Shown here piece by piece: positions 1 to 7,617 of a stretch of DNA of 20,355 nt (position 1 is the stretch's first letter; the number at the start of each line of letters is the position of its first letter). Source of the stretch: Marinilabilia sp. UBA5340 (GTDB taxonomy: Bacteria > Bacteroidota > Bacteroidia > Bacteroidales > Marinilabiliaceae); the NCBI GenBank assembly GCA_002411085.1, contig DHQK01000177.1, positions 1-20,355 on the forward strand. The letters are read 5' to 3'. The notes below the pieces were generated by a model, which worked only from the letters and a program-made list of their open reading frames with translations, was not told the DNA's origin and made no database searches. The translations under genes and the position numbers were made by a program.

Positions 1-716
1 TCAAATTCGATTTTTTGAAATTTCATAATGGTTTTATGTCCCTCTTTATCGGCCGGAATCATGGTAAATCGGGTGGGAATGGTACGGTCACCTACATTTT
101 CAATTTCATCCAGAATTTCTTCGTTGACCAGGTCTCCGGCCTCATCGTAGTATTCATTGCGAAGTGTGATGAAACTGTTTTTTGAGATCCAGGTTATAAC
201 TTTCCCCCACACCACCGGGGCTTCTTCGTGTGGTACCATTTTTATTACATAGCATTCCGTGTCTCTGATGGATTCTGTCCTTTCCAGTGTTTGGTCATAA
301 TCTTCTACGATCGAAGCCGCATTTACCAGGTCGTCGTTGGTAAGATCCGAGCCCATCCATGATTGCATCATCATGCTCGGAGGAATTTTGATCATGCGGT
401 CAATGGCTGGTACGTAATTCCACATTTCACGGTCACGTTTCAAAAAACGTTGTCCCTGTTCCCTTTGAGGATAGGTGATGTAGATCAGAGAGTAGTCATC
501 GCCTTTGGCCCACGCATTGAAACGAAGTGTGCGCGTCCAGGAAGGACGCATGATTTGCATTTCCATTTCAGAATAGCTGCTCTTTCCCCGCATGAGGTTG
601 TCAGCTTTTTCTACAATTTCTTTTGGTGAAATATTCTGAGAATAACTTGTCCCGTATGAAAGGATTCCTATTACGGTCAAAAAGAGTTTGGCGTGTGTTA
701 TAATTCCGACTTTCAT
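1..716 (-). CDS. Outer membrane lipoprotein-sorting (LolA-like) protein, 3' end cut by window edge
   Basis: I translated this by hand from the reverse strand. The ATG is at 716 and the frame stays open to base 1, giving 238 residues with no stop, so only the last residues are missing. A signal peptide (MKVGIITHAKLFLTVIGIL, then a small-residue site before Gln) is followed by the mature domain. The hallmarks are those of the LolA-like 'outer membrane lipoprotein-sorting protein' family (PF17131-type): a basic RPSWTRTLRFNAWAKGDD stretch, YPQREQGQRFLKRDREMW, IPPSMMMQSWMGSD and LTNDDLV. Family members are periplasmic half-barrels thought to carry lipid or lipoprotein cargo; they are often encoded beside RND/MMPL or FtsX-type exporters. 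It starts 11 bases after the TetR stop, so the two are surely one transcript under the TetR operator. An exporter gene beyond the left edge is likely but not visible. Confidence 0.88.
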   Translation of the reverse strand, partial: MKVGIITHAKLFLTVIGILSYGTSYSQNISPKEIVEKADNLMRGKSSYSEMEMQIMRPSWTRTLRFNAWAKGDDYSLIYITYPQREQGQRFLKRDREMWNYVPAIDRMIKIPPSMMMQSWMGSDLTNDDLVNAASIVEDYDQTLERTESIRDTECYVIKMVPHEEAPVVWGKVITWISKNSFITLRNEYYDEAGDLVNEEILDEIENVGDRTIPTRFTMIPADKEGHKTIMKFQKIEF

Positions 717-727
717 AATATTGATTG

Positions 728-1300
728 TTATTGCATCTTTTGTTGATAATAGAAAGCTACCTTTTGGCAAACGGACTGCAATGGAAAATTTTCCGGATCC
801 ATCGCATAGTGAATGCCAATTCCATCAAGCATTGCTAAAAAAAAACGGGACTCTGCATAAGCCTCCGGAAATCCTTCCCGTTCAAAGAATTTAGTTAGTC
901 TTTCCAGATAAGGAATCATTTTTTCCCATATTTCCGTTTTAAAAATTTCGAAAACGGCGGGTTGAGCCACCATTGAAAAATAGAGCGATAGAAATTGACT
1001 GTTGTGGGAGATCCATTTCCTGCTTCTTTCTATAGTTTCAAAAAATTCAATGCGGGAAACTGTTCCATCCTCATTGGGGTCAATCATATTTGCCAATTCA
1101 ATTAAAGTGTCAAACACCAATGATTTTAGCAAATGCTCTTTACTTTCGAAATAGTTGAACAGGGTACCTTTCGCTATTCCTGCTGCTTTGGCAATTTCTG
1201 CAGTGGTGGACGAATGGTATCCTTTTGAAGCAAACATCTCCAGGGCCTTTTTCATGATCAGAGCCCTTTTTTGTGTTTTTATATCAATTTGGTTTTTCAT
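728..1300 (-). CDS. TetR/AcrR-family transcriptional regulator
   Basis: This 190-residue protein has the normal TetR-family length. The N-terminal DNA-binding domain spans about residues 10-58. Its helix-turn-helix reads STTAEIAKAAGIAKGTLFNY, followed by the typical FESKEHLL. The C-terminal ligand/dimer domain is helical and not assignable to a ligand class. The gene leads an operon with the LolA-like protein downstream (11-base gap). A perfect palindrome of the kind bound by TetR regulators lies 16-33 bases upstream of the start codon, directly after a -7 box, so repression of its own operon is the likely arrangement. The target is probably envelope or efflux related, judged from the neighbour; the inducer cannot be guessed. 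Confidence 0.93.
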   Translation of the reverse strand: MKNQIDIKTQKRALIMKKALEMFASKGYHSSTTAEIAKAAGIAKGTLFNYFESKEHLLKSLVFDTLIELANMIDPNEDGTVSRIEFFETIERSRKWISHNSQFLSLYFSMVAQPAVFEIFKTEIWEKMIPYLERLTKFFEREGFPEAYAESRFFLAMLDGIGIHYAMDPENFPLQSVCQKVAFYYQQKMQ

Positions 1301-1315
1301 GGTAACTCAAACAAA

Positions 1316-1333
1316 TGACTGACCGGTCAGTCA
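1316..1333. promoter_or_regulatory. TetR-type operator, perfect 18-bp palindrome
   Basis: TGACTGACCGGTCAGTCA is its own reverse complement over all 18 bases. It closely resembles operators known for many TetR-family repressors (TGAC/GTCA half sites around a central CCGG). It sits between the -7 box and the start codon of the TetR gene, where bound repressor would block transcription of the operon. That the neighbouring TetR protein is the one that binds is an inference from position. Confidence 0.85.
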
Positions 1334-1362
1334 AAAGTAAGATTGGTTTTTTTGTTTGTCAA
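1332..1362 (-). promoter_or_regulatory. Candidate Bacteroidota promoter of the tetR-lolA operon
   Basis: On the minus strand a TTG element (1360-1362) is followed after 20 bases by TACTTTTG (1332-1339), which matches the Bacteroidota -7 consensus TAnnTTTG; the spacing fits the -33/-7 layout. The -7 box overlaps the first bases of the operator palindrome, which supports autorepression. Confidence 0.6.
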
Positions 1363-1381
1363 GTAAATTTGGGAAAAATTA

Positions 1382-1419
1382 AAAAATCCCGGAGCTAAAA
1401 CTTCAGCTTCGGGATTTTT
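1382..1419 (-). terminator. Rho-independent terminator of the M16 peptidase operon
   Basis: Arms 1382-1396 and 1405-1419 pair over 15 positions with one G-U type mismatch around an 8-base loop; the stem centre is rich in G and C (CCCGGAGCT). Read leftward, the hairpin ends in a T-rich run, as expected for transcripts arriving from the M16 genes. It lies about 180 bases after the stop at 1601; I see no gene or motif in 1420-1600. It also separates this operon from the tetR promoter. Confidence 0.75.
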
Positions 1420-1600
1420 GGTCAAAAAAGGATATAGAATAAGGATTGATCCTTTCAATAGTCCGTTAAATTTTTCCGAAGTTCTGGAAATTAAATCCTT
1501 AAGGTCAAGAAACGTTATTTAAACTCAGACTGTCAATGTCTTATGATTCTACTAACCTCTAACTTCTAAAAATCTGGCGATCTATTGATTCTTTAGGTGT

Positions 1601-3661
1601 TCAGTTTATTTCAAATTGACTGTCTTCTATCCCTTTGTTTATGGCTACTTCGGTTATTTCTATATCGAATGACTGTGGCCCCAGGACTTGTTTCATAGCC
1701 ATGGGGAAATTGATGCCGTCAATATTTTGGTAGCTGGCATACGTAGTGGAAACAACACCCTGCGGTGTTTCGGTTACTTCTTTGTATTTCAGACCATCTT
1801 CCACTCCATAAAACACAGTGGTTGAGTTTCCGGAAGGTTGTGTGATGATCATCTTGTATGTTTCTTTGCCGTCTACAGTTTCTACACCATCAAGTTTCAG
1901 CTCTACGCCGTCCTTGATGTAGCTGAGTTCCGGAAAGATCCGCGCGCTTTCCTGAAGCTGTTTCAATGCTTCTCCTTCCAGATTTTGTTCGCCCATAGGC
2001 GTTTTCATTTTCCCTTTGTCGCCATTAAGTACTTGCATCGAAACCACATTTCCGTTCATAGAGGTGGCCTGATAGAACATACCGGGTTTTTTCTGGAGTA
2101 CCTCTACTTTTACTTCCATGCCCTGAATCGACATACCCATACTCATTTTCAGGTCATTTACTAGTGCGATTTTTTCCTTGCCGCCAATTGCCTCAATGTA
2201 TTCTGCAATTACATCTGTAGCTGATACATTGGCAGCTACCGCTTTTTTCTCAACAAGTTTCCCGTAATAGTCGTATTGTTTTACTTCTTGTGAGGGGCTG
2301 AAGATTTTCATCTTGTCGGTAATGGCAGATGCATTTCCTACGGCGAGAATAACCGCATGGTCGGGTTTCAGGTATTTGATGGCCATCTCCTGCACATCTT
2401 CCTTGGTCACTTCCTCAATGTTTTTGAGGTAGTTTTCGTAGTAATCTTTGGGTAAATCGTAACGTTCGATGTTAAGGGCAAAACGGGCTACTGTCTGAGG
2501 ATCTTCCAATGCCCGGCCAAAGTTTCCGATGATGGAATTTTTGACCAGTTGCAATTCTTCGTCCGACACCAGTTCGGTGCGCATGCGCTCCATTTCCTTC
2601 AGGATTTCTGTTAGCGCACTGTCCGTGACAGAAGAACGAACCTGAGCCGATGCAGTAAATGAGCCGATGCGCTCGTCTGATTCCAGGCTTGAATATGCCC
2701 CGTAGGTGTAAGCTTTATCTTCCCGAAGGTTTTGAAACAAACGGGCGTTAAAAGATCCACCACCCAGAATACTGTTCATTACGCGGGCACCGGGGAGATC
2801 CGGATGACCAGGAGTGAGGTTTACATCGTGGGTAACCATGATGGTCGACTGGTTAGCACCTTCCTTGTTGGCAACAGCCACTTCGGTTTGCTCATATCCT
2901 TTGGGATATGGGAATACATTTTGAGGAACAGCGCCTTCTTCCCAGGAACCAAAATATTTTTTTGCCTGTTTTTTTGCTTCTTTGGGTGTGATGTCTCCTA
3001 CAATAACCAGGTAGGCTGCATTGGGGCGAAAATAGTTTTTATAATAGTTGACACAATCAGCAGTGGTAATGTTGTCCAGTGATTGTTCAGACATGATTTC
3101 CCCGTAAGGATCTTCCTTTCCGTAAATGAGTTTTCCTGCCACGTTCTCTGCAATGGCAGAAGGTTCTTCTTTGTTGGCCTGAATGGCTGTTTTGTATTGT
3201 ATTACCTGCTTTTTCAGTTCCTCTTCCGGGAAAGTGGGATTCAGCAATACGTCCGACATGATTTCCAGCAGTTGGTCACTGTGTTTTGACAAAGAACGGG
3301 CATAGATTCCTTTGGATTGTGTGGACAGCGTTCCACCAATGAAGTCTATTGCTTCGTCGATTTCGGCTTTAGAGCGGTTGGTGGTTCCACTTCTCAGCAA
3401 TTGGCCTGCAATGTCAATATATCCTGCCTGATCTCCCTGGGCAGGAAGCGTAACATCAAGCGTCAGAGAGTAAGCTACTGCCGGCACCTTATGGTTTTCC
3501 ACGACAATAACCTTAAGTCCGTTGGGCAAGGTGAACTGTTGGTAATCGCCAATTTGTACTTCGGGAGCCGGGCCTGCTTTTGGGGGTATACTGCGGTCAA
3601 ACTGGGCACTCACAGCTACTACAAAGGCCAATAATATGATAATAGAAAAAATTCGCTTCAT
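1601..3661 (-). CDS. M16-family peptidase-like subunit, catalytic site lost, with C-terminal LolA-like domain
   Basis: This 686-residue protein has a signal peptide (about residues 1-19, cut before Gln20), so it acts in the periplasm. Residues about 40-460 are a two-repeat M16 (insulinase/pitrilysin-like) unit. Where active members have GxAHFxEHxxFxGT, this protein has GYIDIAGQLLRSGT (80-93). His, Glu and His are replaced by Asp83, Gly86 and Gln87, so zinc cannot bind in the usual way. Such inactive chains normally pair with an active one, as in mitochondrial processing peptidase and bacterial M16B heterodimers. The active partner is encoded 83 bases upstream in the same operon. From about residue 476 to the end is a further 210-residue domain with alternating beta strands (repeated 'xxGxExxKVExxxKKPGxF'-like pattern) that resembles LolA-like lipoprotein-sorting folds. 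That domain assignment is from pattern only and less certain than the M16 part. Confidence 0.9.
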   Translation of the reverse strand: MKRIFSIIILLAFVVAVSAQFDRSIPPKAGPAPEVQIGDYQQFTLPNGLKVIVVENHKVPAVAYSLTLDVTLPAQGDQAGYIDIAGQLLRSGTTNRSKAEIDEAIDFIGGTLSTQSKGIYARSLSKHSDQLLEIMSDVLLNPTFPEEELKKQVIQYKTAIQANKEEPSAIAENVAGKLIYGKEDPYGEIMSEQSLDNITTADCVNYYKNYFRPNAAYLVIVGDITPKEAKKQAKKYFGSWEEGAVPQNVFPYPKGYEQTEVAVANKEGANQSTIMVTHDVNLTPGHPDLPGARVMNSILGGGSFNARLFQNLREDKAYTYGAYSSLESDERIGSFTASAQVRSSVTDSALTEILKEMERMRTELVSDEELQLVKNSIIGNFGRALEDPQTVARFALNIERYDLPKDYYENYLKNIEEVTKEDVQEMAIKYLKPDHAVILAVGNASAITDKMKIFSPSQEVKQYDYYGKLVEKKAVAANVSATDVIAEYIEAIGGKEKIALVNDLKMSMGMSIQGMEVKVEVLQKKPGMFYQATSMNGNVVSMQVLNGDKGKMKTPMGEQNLEGEALKQLQESARIFPELSYIKDGVELKLDGVETVDGKETYKMIITQPSGNSTTVFYGVEDGLKYKEVTETPQGVVSTTYASYQNIDGINFPMAMKQVLGPQSFDIEITEVAINKGIEDSQFEIN

Positions 3662-3744
3662 TGTATTTTAGTTTTTTTGAGTTCTTTTTTCAACAATCTG
3701 TCTGCTAGGTGTCAGGATATAACAGCGCAGTGTTGTTGATCAGG

Positions 3745-5076
3745 TTATTGTTGGTTTTTGGGGAGGTAGTACAGAACTACCCGGTTGTCTTTGGTGAAAT
3801 ATTCGTTCGCCACACGTTGAATGTCTTCACGTGTCACTGCCAGATAATTTTCAATTTCTGTGTTGATCATGCCGGCATTCCCGAAGAATGTGTGATATCT
3901 TGCCAGATTGTTGGCACGACTGGCAATGCGTGTGTTGCTGCTCACAATGTCGTTTTCGATCTGGTTTTTTAGTTTTTGGAATTCGTTTTCATCTATCAGA
4001 GTCCTTTTCACTTCATCTATTTGTTCCATCATGGCTGCTTCAAGATCAGCCAAATCGTTACCCATATTGGGGAAAGCCATTACGATGTTTACACTGGGAT
4101 CGCGAAACGGAATAGGGAAAGAACTCACTTGAAGGGCGATTTGCTGCTCGTCCACCAGTGATTTGTTCAGGCGCGAACTTTGTCCATCCGACAAGAGGGT
4201 GTTCAGCATCTCCAGTGCGTAATAATCCGGAGTGTGCATGGCCGGGGTGCGGTAAGCGTGGATCAACAAAGGCAATTGAATGTTGTCGAAAATGGTGTCT
4301 CGCACTTCACCGCCCAGAGGGGGTTCTACCACCTCGGGTCGGTAGATTTCCTTTCCGCCTGCCGGTATGGAACCAAAATATTGCTCTACTTTTTGTTTGG
4401 TATCATCCACGTTGATGTCACCGGCAATTACGAGCACCGCATTGTTTGGGACATAAAATTCGTTGTAGAAAGACTGGAATTCTTCATCTTTTGCGGCACG
4501 TATATGTTCCGGATTCCCAATGGTAGTCCACCGGTAAGGATGTTTTTTAAATGCTCTTTTCATGGTTTCGGCGAGCAGCGATCCGTAGGGGGCATTGTCG
4601 TAGCGTTGTTTTTTTTCTTCGATTACAACTCCTTTCTGAGTCTGAATTCCGACACTGTCCACTTTGGCATGCAACATTCTTTCCGATTCCAGCCAAAGGC
4701 CCATCTCGAGTTGGTTCGAGGGCATGATTTCATAATAGTAAGTGCGGTCAGCGGTGGTATTGGCATTCAGTGTTCCACCTGCTTTTTCAACATATTTGGA
4801 ATATTCTCCACGGGGGATGTTTTCAGTTCCTTCAAACATTAGATGTTCAAAGAAGTGGGCAAACCCGGTACGGTCGGGCTGCTCGTTTTTGGATCCCACA
4901 TGGTACATTACGGAAACGGCGACGATGGGAGTCGACTTGTCTTCATGTAAAATAACATGCAGGCCGTTGTCCAGTTCATACTCTGTAAATTCAATTTCAC
5001 CCGGGGCGGCATACGTCAGACCGCCCGAAAGAAGCAGGGCAAACAGGATTAGAAAGGTTCTCTTCATTTTAGTCAT
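3745..5076 (-). CDS. M16-family zinc peptidase, catalytically intact subunit
   Basis: This is a 443-residue secreted protein. A signal peptide covers about residues 1-23 (MKRTFLILFALLLSGGLTYA after a possible alternative start at Met4). The zinc site is present: HFFEH at 74-78 supplies His74, Glu77 (catalytic base) and His78, and VVIEEKKQR supplies the third ligand Glu153/Glu154, about 76 residues later, which is the usual M16 spacing. The following ESERM and NAPYGS motifs also fit. The length corresponds to one two-repeat M16 chain (M16B type), so it probably works as a dimer with the inactive chain encoded next. The role is presumably periplasmic degradation or processing of peptides. Both ATG 5076 and ATG 5067 are possible starts; neither has a strong Shine-Dalgarno site, which is normal in this phylum. 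Confidence 0.93.
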   Translation of the reverse strand: MTKMKRTFLILFALLLSGGLTYAAPGEIEFTEYELDNGLHVILHEDKSTPIVAVSVMYHVGSKNEQPDRTGFAHFFEHLMFEGTENIPRGEYSKYVEKAGGTLNANTTADRTYYYEIMPSNQLEMGLWLESERMLHAKVDSVGIQTQKGVVIEEKKQRYDNAPYGSLLAETMKRAFKKHPYRWTTIGNPEHIRAAKDEEFQSFYNEFYVPNNAVLVIAGDINVDDTKQKVEQYFGSIPAGGKEIYRPEVVEPPLGGEVRDTIFDNIQLPLLIHAYRTPAMHTPDYYALEMLNTLLSDGQSSRLNKSLVDEQQIALQVSSFPIPFRDPSVNIVMAFPNMGNDLADLEAAMMEQIDEVKRTLIDENEFQKLKNQIENDIVSSNTRIASRANNLARYHTFFGNAGMINTEIENYLAVTREDIQRVANEYFTKDNRVVLYYLPKNQQ

Positions 5077-5121
5077 ATTGGTTTACGTTTTATGGATTGG
5101 ATTTTTATTGCCTAAGTTGAG

Positions 5122-5159
5122 CGGTACGAGGATAACGAAGTAACGCTTTGCTTGTACCG
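5122..5159. repeat. Inverted repeat in the M16 operon leader
   Basis: CGGTACGAG (5122-5130) and CTTGTACCG (5151-5159) pair with one G-U type mismatch around 20 bases. It lies about 50-80 bases upstream of the M16 start codon, so it could form a leader hairpin or be a regulator site. No T run follows on either strand, so it is not an ordinary terminator. Confidence 0.45.
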
Positions 5160-5173
5160 AAGTTTCGGGTCTG

Positions 5174-5215
5174 ATATAGAAAATTCCAGGTTTTCACTAT
5201 TTAAAATTTCTATAT
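5174..5215. repeat. AT-rich inverted repeat upstream of the M16 operon
   Basis: ATATAGAAA (5174-5182) is matched exactly by TTTCTATAT (5207-5215) with 24 bases between. The composition is AT-rich, so a chance match is possible. Its position roughly 100-140 bases upstream of the M16 gene would suit a regulator site. Confidence 0.35.
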
Positions 5216-5387
5216 TGATTTAAGGGATCTGATCTTCAATTTGCAGACCAAAAATGTCAAGGTGTTGGTGAACAGAGGTCAAGAGGAGCCTTTTCTTTAA
5301 ATAGCACAATTTCTTTTGCACGCAGACGGACAGCAAAGTGTACGAAATCGAACATTGACAGACTATCTCCTGATTGACTTTATTTTC

Positions 5388-5395
5388 TACCTTTG
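5388..5395 (+). promoter_or_regulatory. Candidate -7 box for the DUF6452 operon
   Basis: TACCTTTG matches the Bacteroidota -7 consensus TAnnTTTG. I find no TTTG element at the ideal 19-20 base distance upstream, so this is half a promoter only. Use of it would give a leader of about 140 bases before the start codon at 5541. Confidence 0.35.
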
Positions 5396-5540
5396 CCATC
5401 GACAAACAAAAAACGCATGGTTTTTGTAATTGTCAATCATTGTTGATGGTGCATGTATTTCGCCTTTGATGGTTTGAATAGTTCATTAATCATGCCGGTC
5501 TTCCTTGGATCCCGAGGGCCGTTAAATTAAACAAAAAGAT

Positions 5541-6017
5541 ATGCGAATGAGGTTTTTTGGCGCATTATTACTCACCTTGCTGACAGGCTTAAGTTTGTTT
5601 ACGGGTTGCCAGGGAGAAGAAGCCTGTCTTTCCAATCAGCATGCAGTGCAGGCAGGGCTGTATTCGGCCTGGTCCGAAGCAGACAAAGACAGTACGCTTC
5701 AGGATCTTTCATTGGTCGGGCTGGATCGGATTGACAGCATCTATGCCAATGTTACTATCTCTGAGGTTTTTATGCCACTGGATTTCGAAAGTGATACTTC
5801 TACCTTTGTGATAGGTGTATCGGAAACGCTGAAGGATACCCTTTCAGTGGTTTATCAAAAAGAACTCGATTTTATCTCCCGCGACTGTGGATATATTTTT
5901 ACATTCGACATTGATACAATTATTTATACCAATGCTTTTATTGATTCTGTAGCTGTTGATTATCCAACTGTGAAATATGGTGAAACAATTGAAAATATTA
6001 AGCTTTATATTTATTAG
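5541..6017 (+). CDS. DUF6452-family lipoprotein
   Basis: This 158-residue lipoprotein of unknown function has basic residues, a hydrophobic stretch and a lipobox ending LFTGC, with Cys23 as the lipidated residue. The mature part has two further cysteines (Cys29 in EEACLSN, and one in SRDCGYIF) that could form a disulfide, and short beta-strand-like segments around them. Spacing, length and the C-terminal IDTIIYTN/IDSV region agree with DUF6452, a Bacteroidota family usually followed by DUF6048, as here. The downstream gene starts inside this one (41-base overlap), suggesting coupled translation. The assignment is from memory of the family pattern, and the function is unknown. Confidence 0.75.
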   Translation: MRMRFFGALLLTLLTGLSLFTGCQGEEACLSNQHAVQAGLYSAWSEADKDSTLQDLSLVGLDRIDSIYANVTISEVFMPLDFESDTSTFVIGVSETLKDTLSVVYQKELDFISRDCGYIFTFDIDTIIYTNAFIDSVAVDYPTVKYGETIENIKLYIY

Positions 6018-6672
6018 TCTGCTTTTTGTTCCTTCGTTGGTTCAGGCGCAGAAAGATAAAAAGAATAATACTACCCCTCAGGTTCAGGGGATTACCGTAG
6101 GCTTCAATTTTGAAGGGGTTGTCAATCGGTTTTTTGATACTGACAAAACCGCTTTTTCGGCTGTTACCCACCTTAATCTTTCTCCCGGATGGTTCTTCAG
6201 GGGAGAAGCAGGTTTCGAAAACCTGGAGTTTTCGGATGAGAATGCTGAAGAGCGGAACTTTAGTTATGAAAGCAATGGCTCCTTTTTGAAAGCAGGCCTG
6301 TTGTATGATTTTTTCTCTGTGGATGAGGTTGGAAATAACGACAATATTTTTGTCGGACTCAATTATGGATTTGCGCTTCAGGAGCATCGGTCAGGTGGCT
6401 ATACTATAGAGAATGGTTATTGGGAAGACTTTCATGGTTCGGAATCGGCGTATGTGCTTAACACCCATTGGTTGGAAGTGTCAGCAGGTCCCCGTACCGA
6501 ACTGTTGAAAAACCTGTATATGGGATGGACGGTCAACTTGAAAGTAAAGATTCTTCAGGATAATGCCCGTAAATTACAACCTTATTCTGTTCCCGGATTT
6601 GGCAATGGTGACAATACTGTGAATGTGGGCTTCTCCTACGTTATAGAGTATATGATTCCCTGGAAAAAATAA
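5977..6672 (+). CDS. DUF6048-family secreted, probably outer-membrane protein
   Basis: This 231-residue protein starts inside the previous gene, overlapping it by 41 bases in another frame. The ATG at 5977 is supported by a good signal peptide starting there (MVKQLKILSFIFISLLFVPS, cut near QAQ). The mature chain has many alternating aromatic strands (for example GWFFRGEAGFENLEF, FVGLNYGFALQEH, VNVGFSYVIEYMIPW) and ends in a hydrophobic/aromatic strand, typical of small outer-membrane beta-barrels. This fits DUF6048, known as the regular partner of DUF6452. The two probably work together in the envelope, but no function is known. The LOG gene begins 5 bases after its stop. Confidence 0.75.
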   Translation: MVKQLKILSFIFISLLFVPSLVQAQKDKKNNTTPQVQGITVGFNFEGVVNRFFDTDKTAFSAVTHLNLSPGWFFRGEAGFENLEFSDENAEERNFSYESNGSFLKAGLLYDFFSVDEVGNNDNIFVGLNYGFALQEHRSGGYTIENGYWEDFHGSESAYVLNTHWLEVSAGPRTELLKNLYMGWTVNLKVKILQDNARKLQPYSVPGFGNGDNTVNVGFSYVIEYMIPWKK

Positions 6673-6677
6673 TTCTT

Positions 6678-7256
6678 ATGAAGAAGATTGCTGTTTTTTG
6701 TGCTTCCAGTCCCAAAGTGCCTGACGTATACTTTGAGGCTGCCCGAAAAGTTGCTGCTGCTTTGGTTAGCGCAGGTTATGGAATCATTTACGGAGGGGGT
6801 GCCATTGGCCTGATGGGGGCTGTGGCTGATGAAGCACTGAAATATAAAGGGTTGATTACCGGTATCATTCCCCGTTTTATGGTGGATGTGGAATGGGAAC
6901 ATAAAGATGTGGAAGATATGGTGCATGTGGAAACCATGCACAAACGTAAGGAACTCATGGTGCAGGGGAGTGCTGGCATCCTGGCATTGCCCGGTGGAAC
7001 CGGAACCCTGGAAGAGCTTTTTGAAGTAATGTCTCTCAAGAAGCTGGGACAATACCCTCATCCGATTGTGGTACTCAACACCAATGGGTATTATGACGGA
7101 TTGTTACAGATGACTCAGAAAATGGTGGACGAAAACTTTATGCGCCCCATTCATAACCAAATGTGGAGTATTGTAAATCATCCTGAAGAAGTGATCCCGG
7201 CTTTTGAAAATGCCAGGCCATGGGACGAGAATGCCATTCGGTTTGCAGGCGTGTAA
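6678..7256 (+). CDS. LOG-family protein (nucleoside 5'-monophosphate phosphoribohydrolase)
   Basis: This 192-residue cytoplasmic Rossmann-fold protein has the usual family length (TIGR00730/LOG). The N-terminal strand IAVFCASSP is followed by GGGAIGLMG (39-47), then MHKRK (87-91) and the phosphate-binding signature PGGTGTLEE (105-113), whose Glu residues form the active site in LOG enzymes. LOG proteins remove the base from nucleoside monophosphates. Plant and some bacterial members release free cytokinins, while others act on AMP-like or damaged nucleotides; substrate cannot be read from sequence here. It is the third gene of a tight operon after DUF6452 and DUF6048, an association whose meaning is unclear. 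Confidence 0.93.
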   Translation: MKKIAVFCASSPKVPDVYFEAARKVAAALVSAGYGIIYGGGAIGLMGAVADEALKYKGLITGIIPRFMVDVEWEHKDVEDMVHVETMHKRKELMVQGSAGILALPGGTGTLEELFEVMSLKKLGQYPHPIVVLNTNGYYDGLLQMTQKMVDENFMRPIHNQMWSIVNHPEEVIPAFENARPWDENAIRFAGV

Positions 7257-7617
7257 GCTGATGTAAATTACTTTTCTGTGGATAAAAGTAGTTCTTAGGG
7301 GCACCAAATATTTTGGCAAAATTGGAGCATTAATGTAGGTTTTTTTAAGAGAAACACTATCTTTGTTAATGAAAGTTAACAGCTTTATTATGCCCAGCCC
7401 CATTATATCTATTCGTTCTTCCCGCGTAACAGATTTATACTTTCAGTATATTGTTTGTTCTGCAATAGTCAATCTAAACTTTCTTGCTGTTTTTATTAAA
7501 AGGGTATCATCAATTTTTTTGTCTTTTTCAGCGTTCTTTATTTTCCATTGGATCCTTTGGGGACAAATGAATTTGGTGTCCTGATATCAATATTTTACTA
7601 ATCCTTATTTTACGTTT
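7257..7617. other. Intergenic region between LOG gene and secreted hypothetical protein
   Basis: This is 361 AT-rich bases. A short AT hairpin (TACTTTT 7269-7275 with AAAAGTA 7284-7290) follows the LOG stop but has no T run, so it is a poor terminator. TATCTTTG at 7358-7365 matches the -7 consensus and could start a transcript toward the gene at 7618, though no -33 element stands at the right distance. A 73-codon reading frame at 7363-7584 lacks a signal peptide or recognisable domain and is not called. Confidence 0.5.

Larger units (their letters stand above)
5077..5540. other. Divergent intergenic region between the M16 operon and the DUF6452 operon
   Basis: This stretch of 464 bases has no gene I can support. 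It must hold the promoters of the leftward M16 operon and the rightward DUF6452 operon. It contains two inverted repeats nearer the M16 side and one TAnnTTTG box facing right (each listed separately). I see no tRNA, riboswitch or small RNA signature. A 61-codon reverse ORF at 5220-5405 has no recognisable features and is not called. Confidence 0.6.

Noticed and set aside
4180..4842. 220-codon frame on the strand opposite the active M16 gene
   Set aside because: It lies fully within a gene with clear catalytic motifs and a signal peptide; the opposite frame shows no domain and is a shadow of codon use.
5220..5405. 61-codon reverse frame in the divergent intergenic region
   Set aside because: Cysteine- and leucine-rich without any pattern; short, no start signal, and in the promoter region of flanking genes.
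7269..7290. Hairpin after the LOG gene as a terminator
   Set aside because: The stem is only A-T rich with one G-C pair and no T run follows.
7363..7584. 73-codon frame with hydrophobic stretches in the spacer before the secreted hypothetical gene
   Set aside because: It has no signal peptide pattern, no recognisable domain and a weak start that overlaps a possible -7 box; AT-rich spacer gives such frames by chance.
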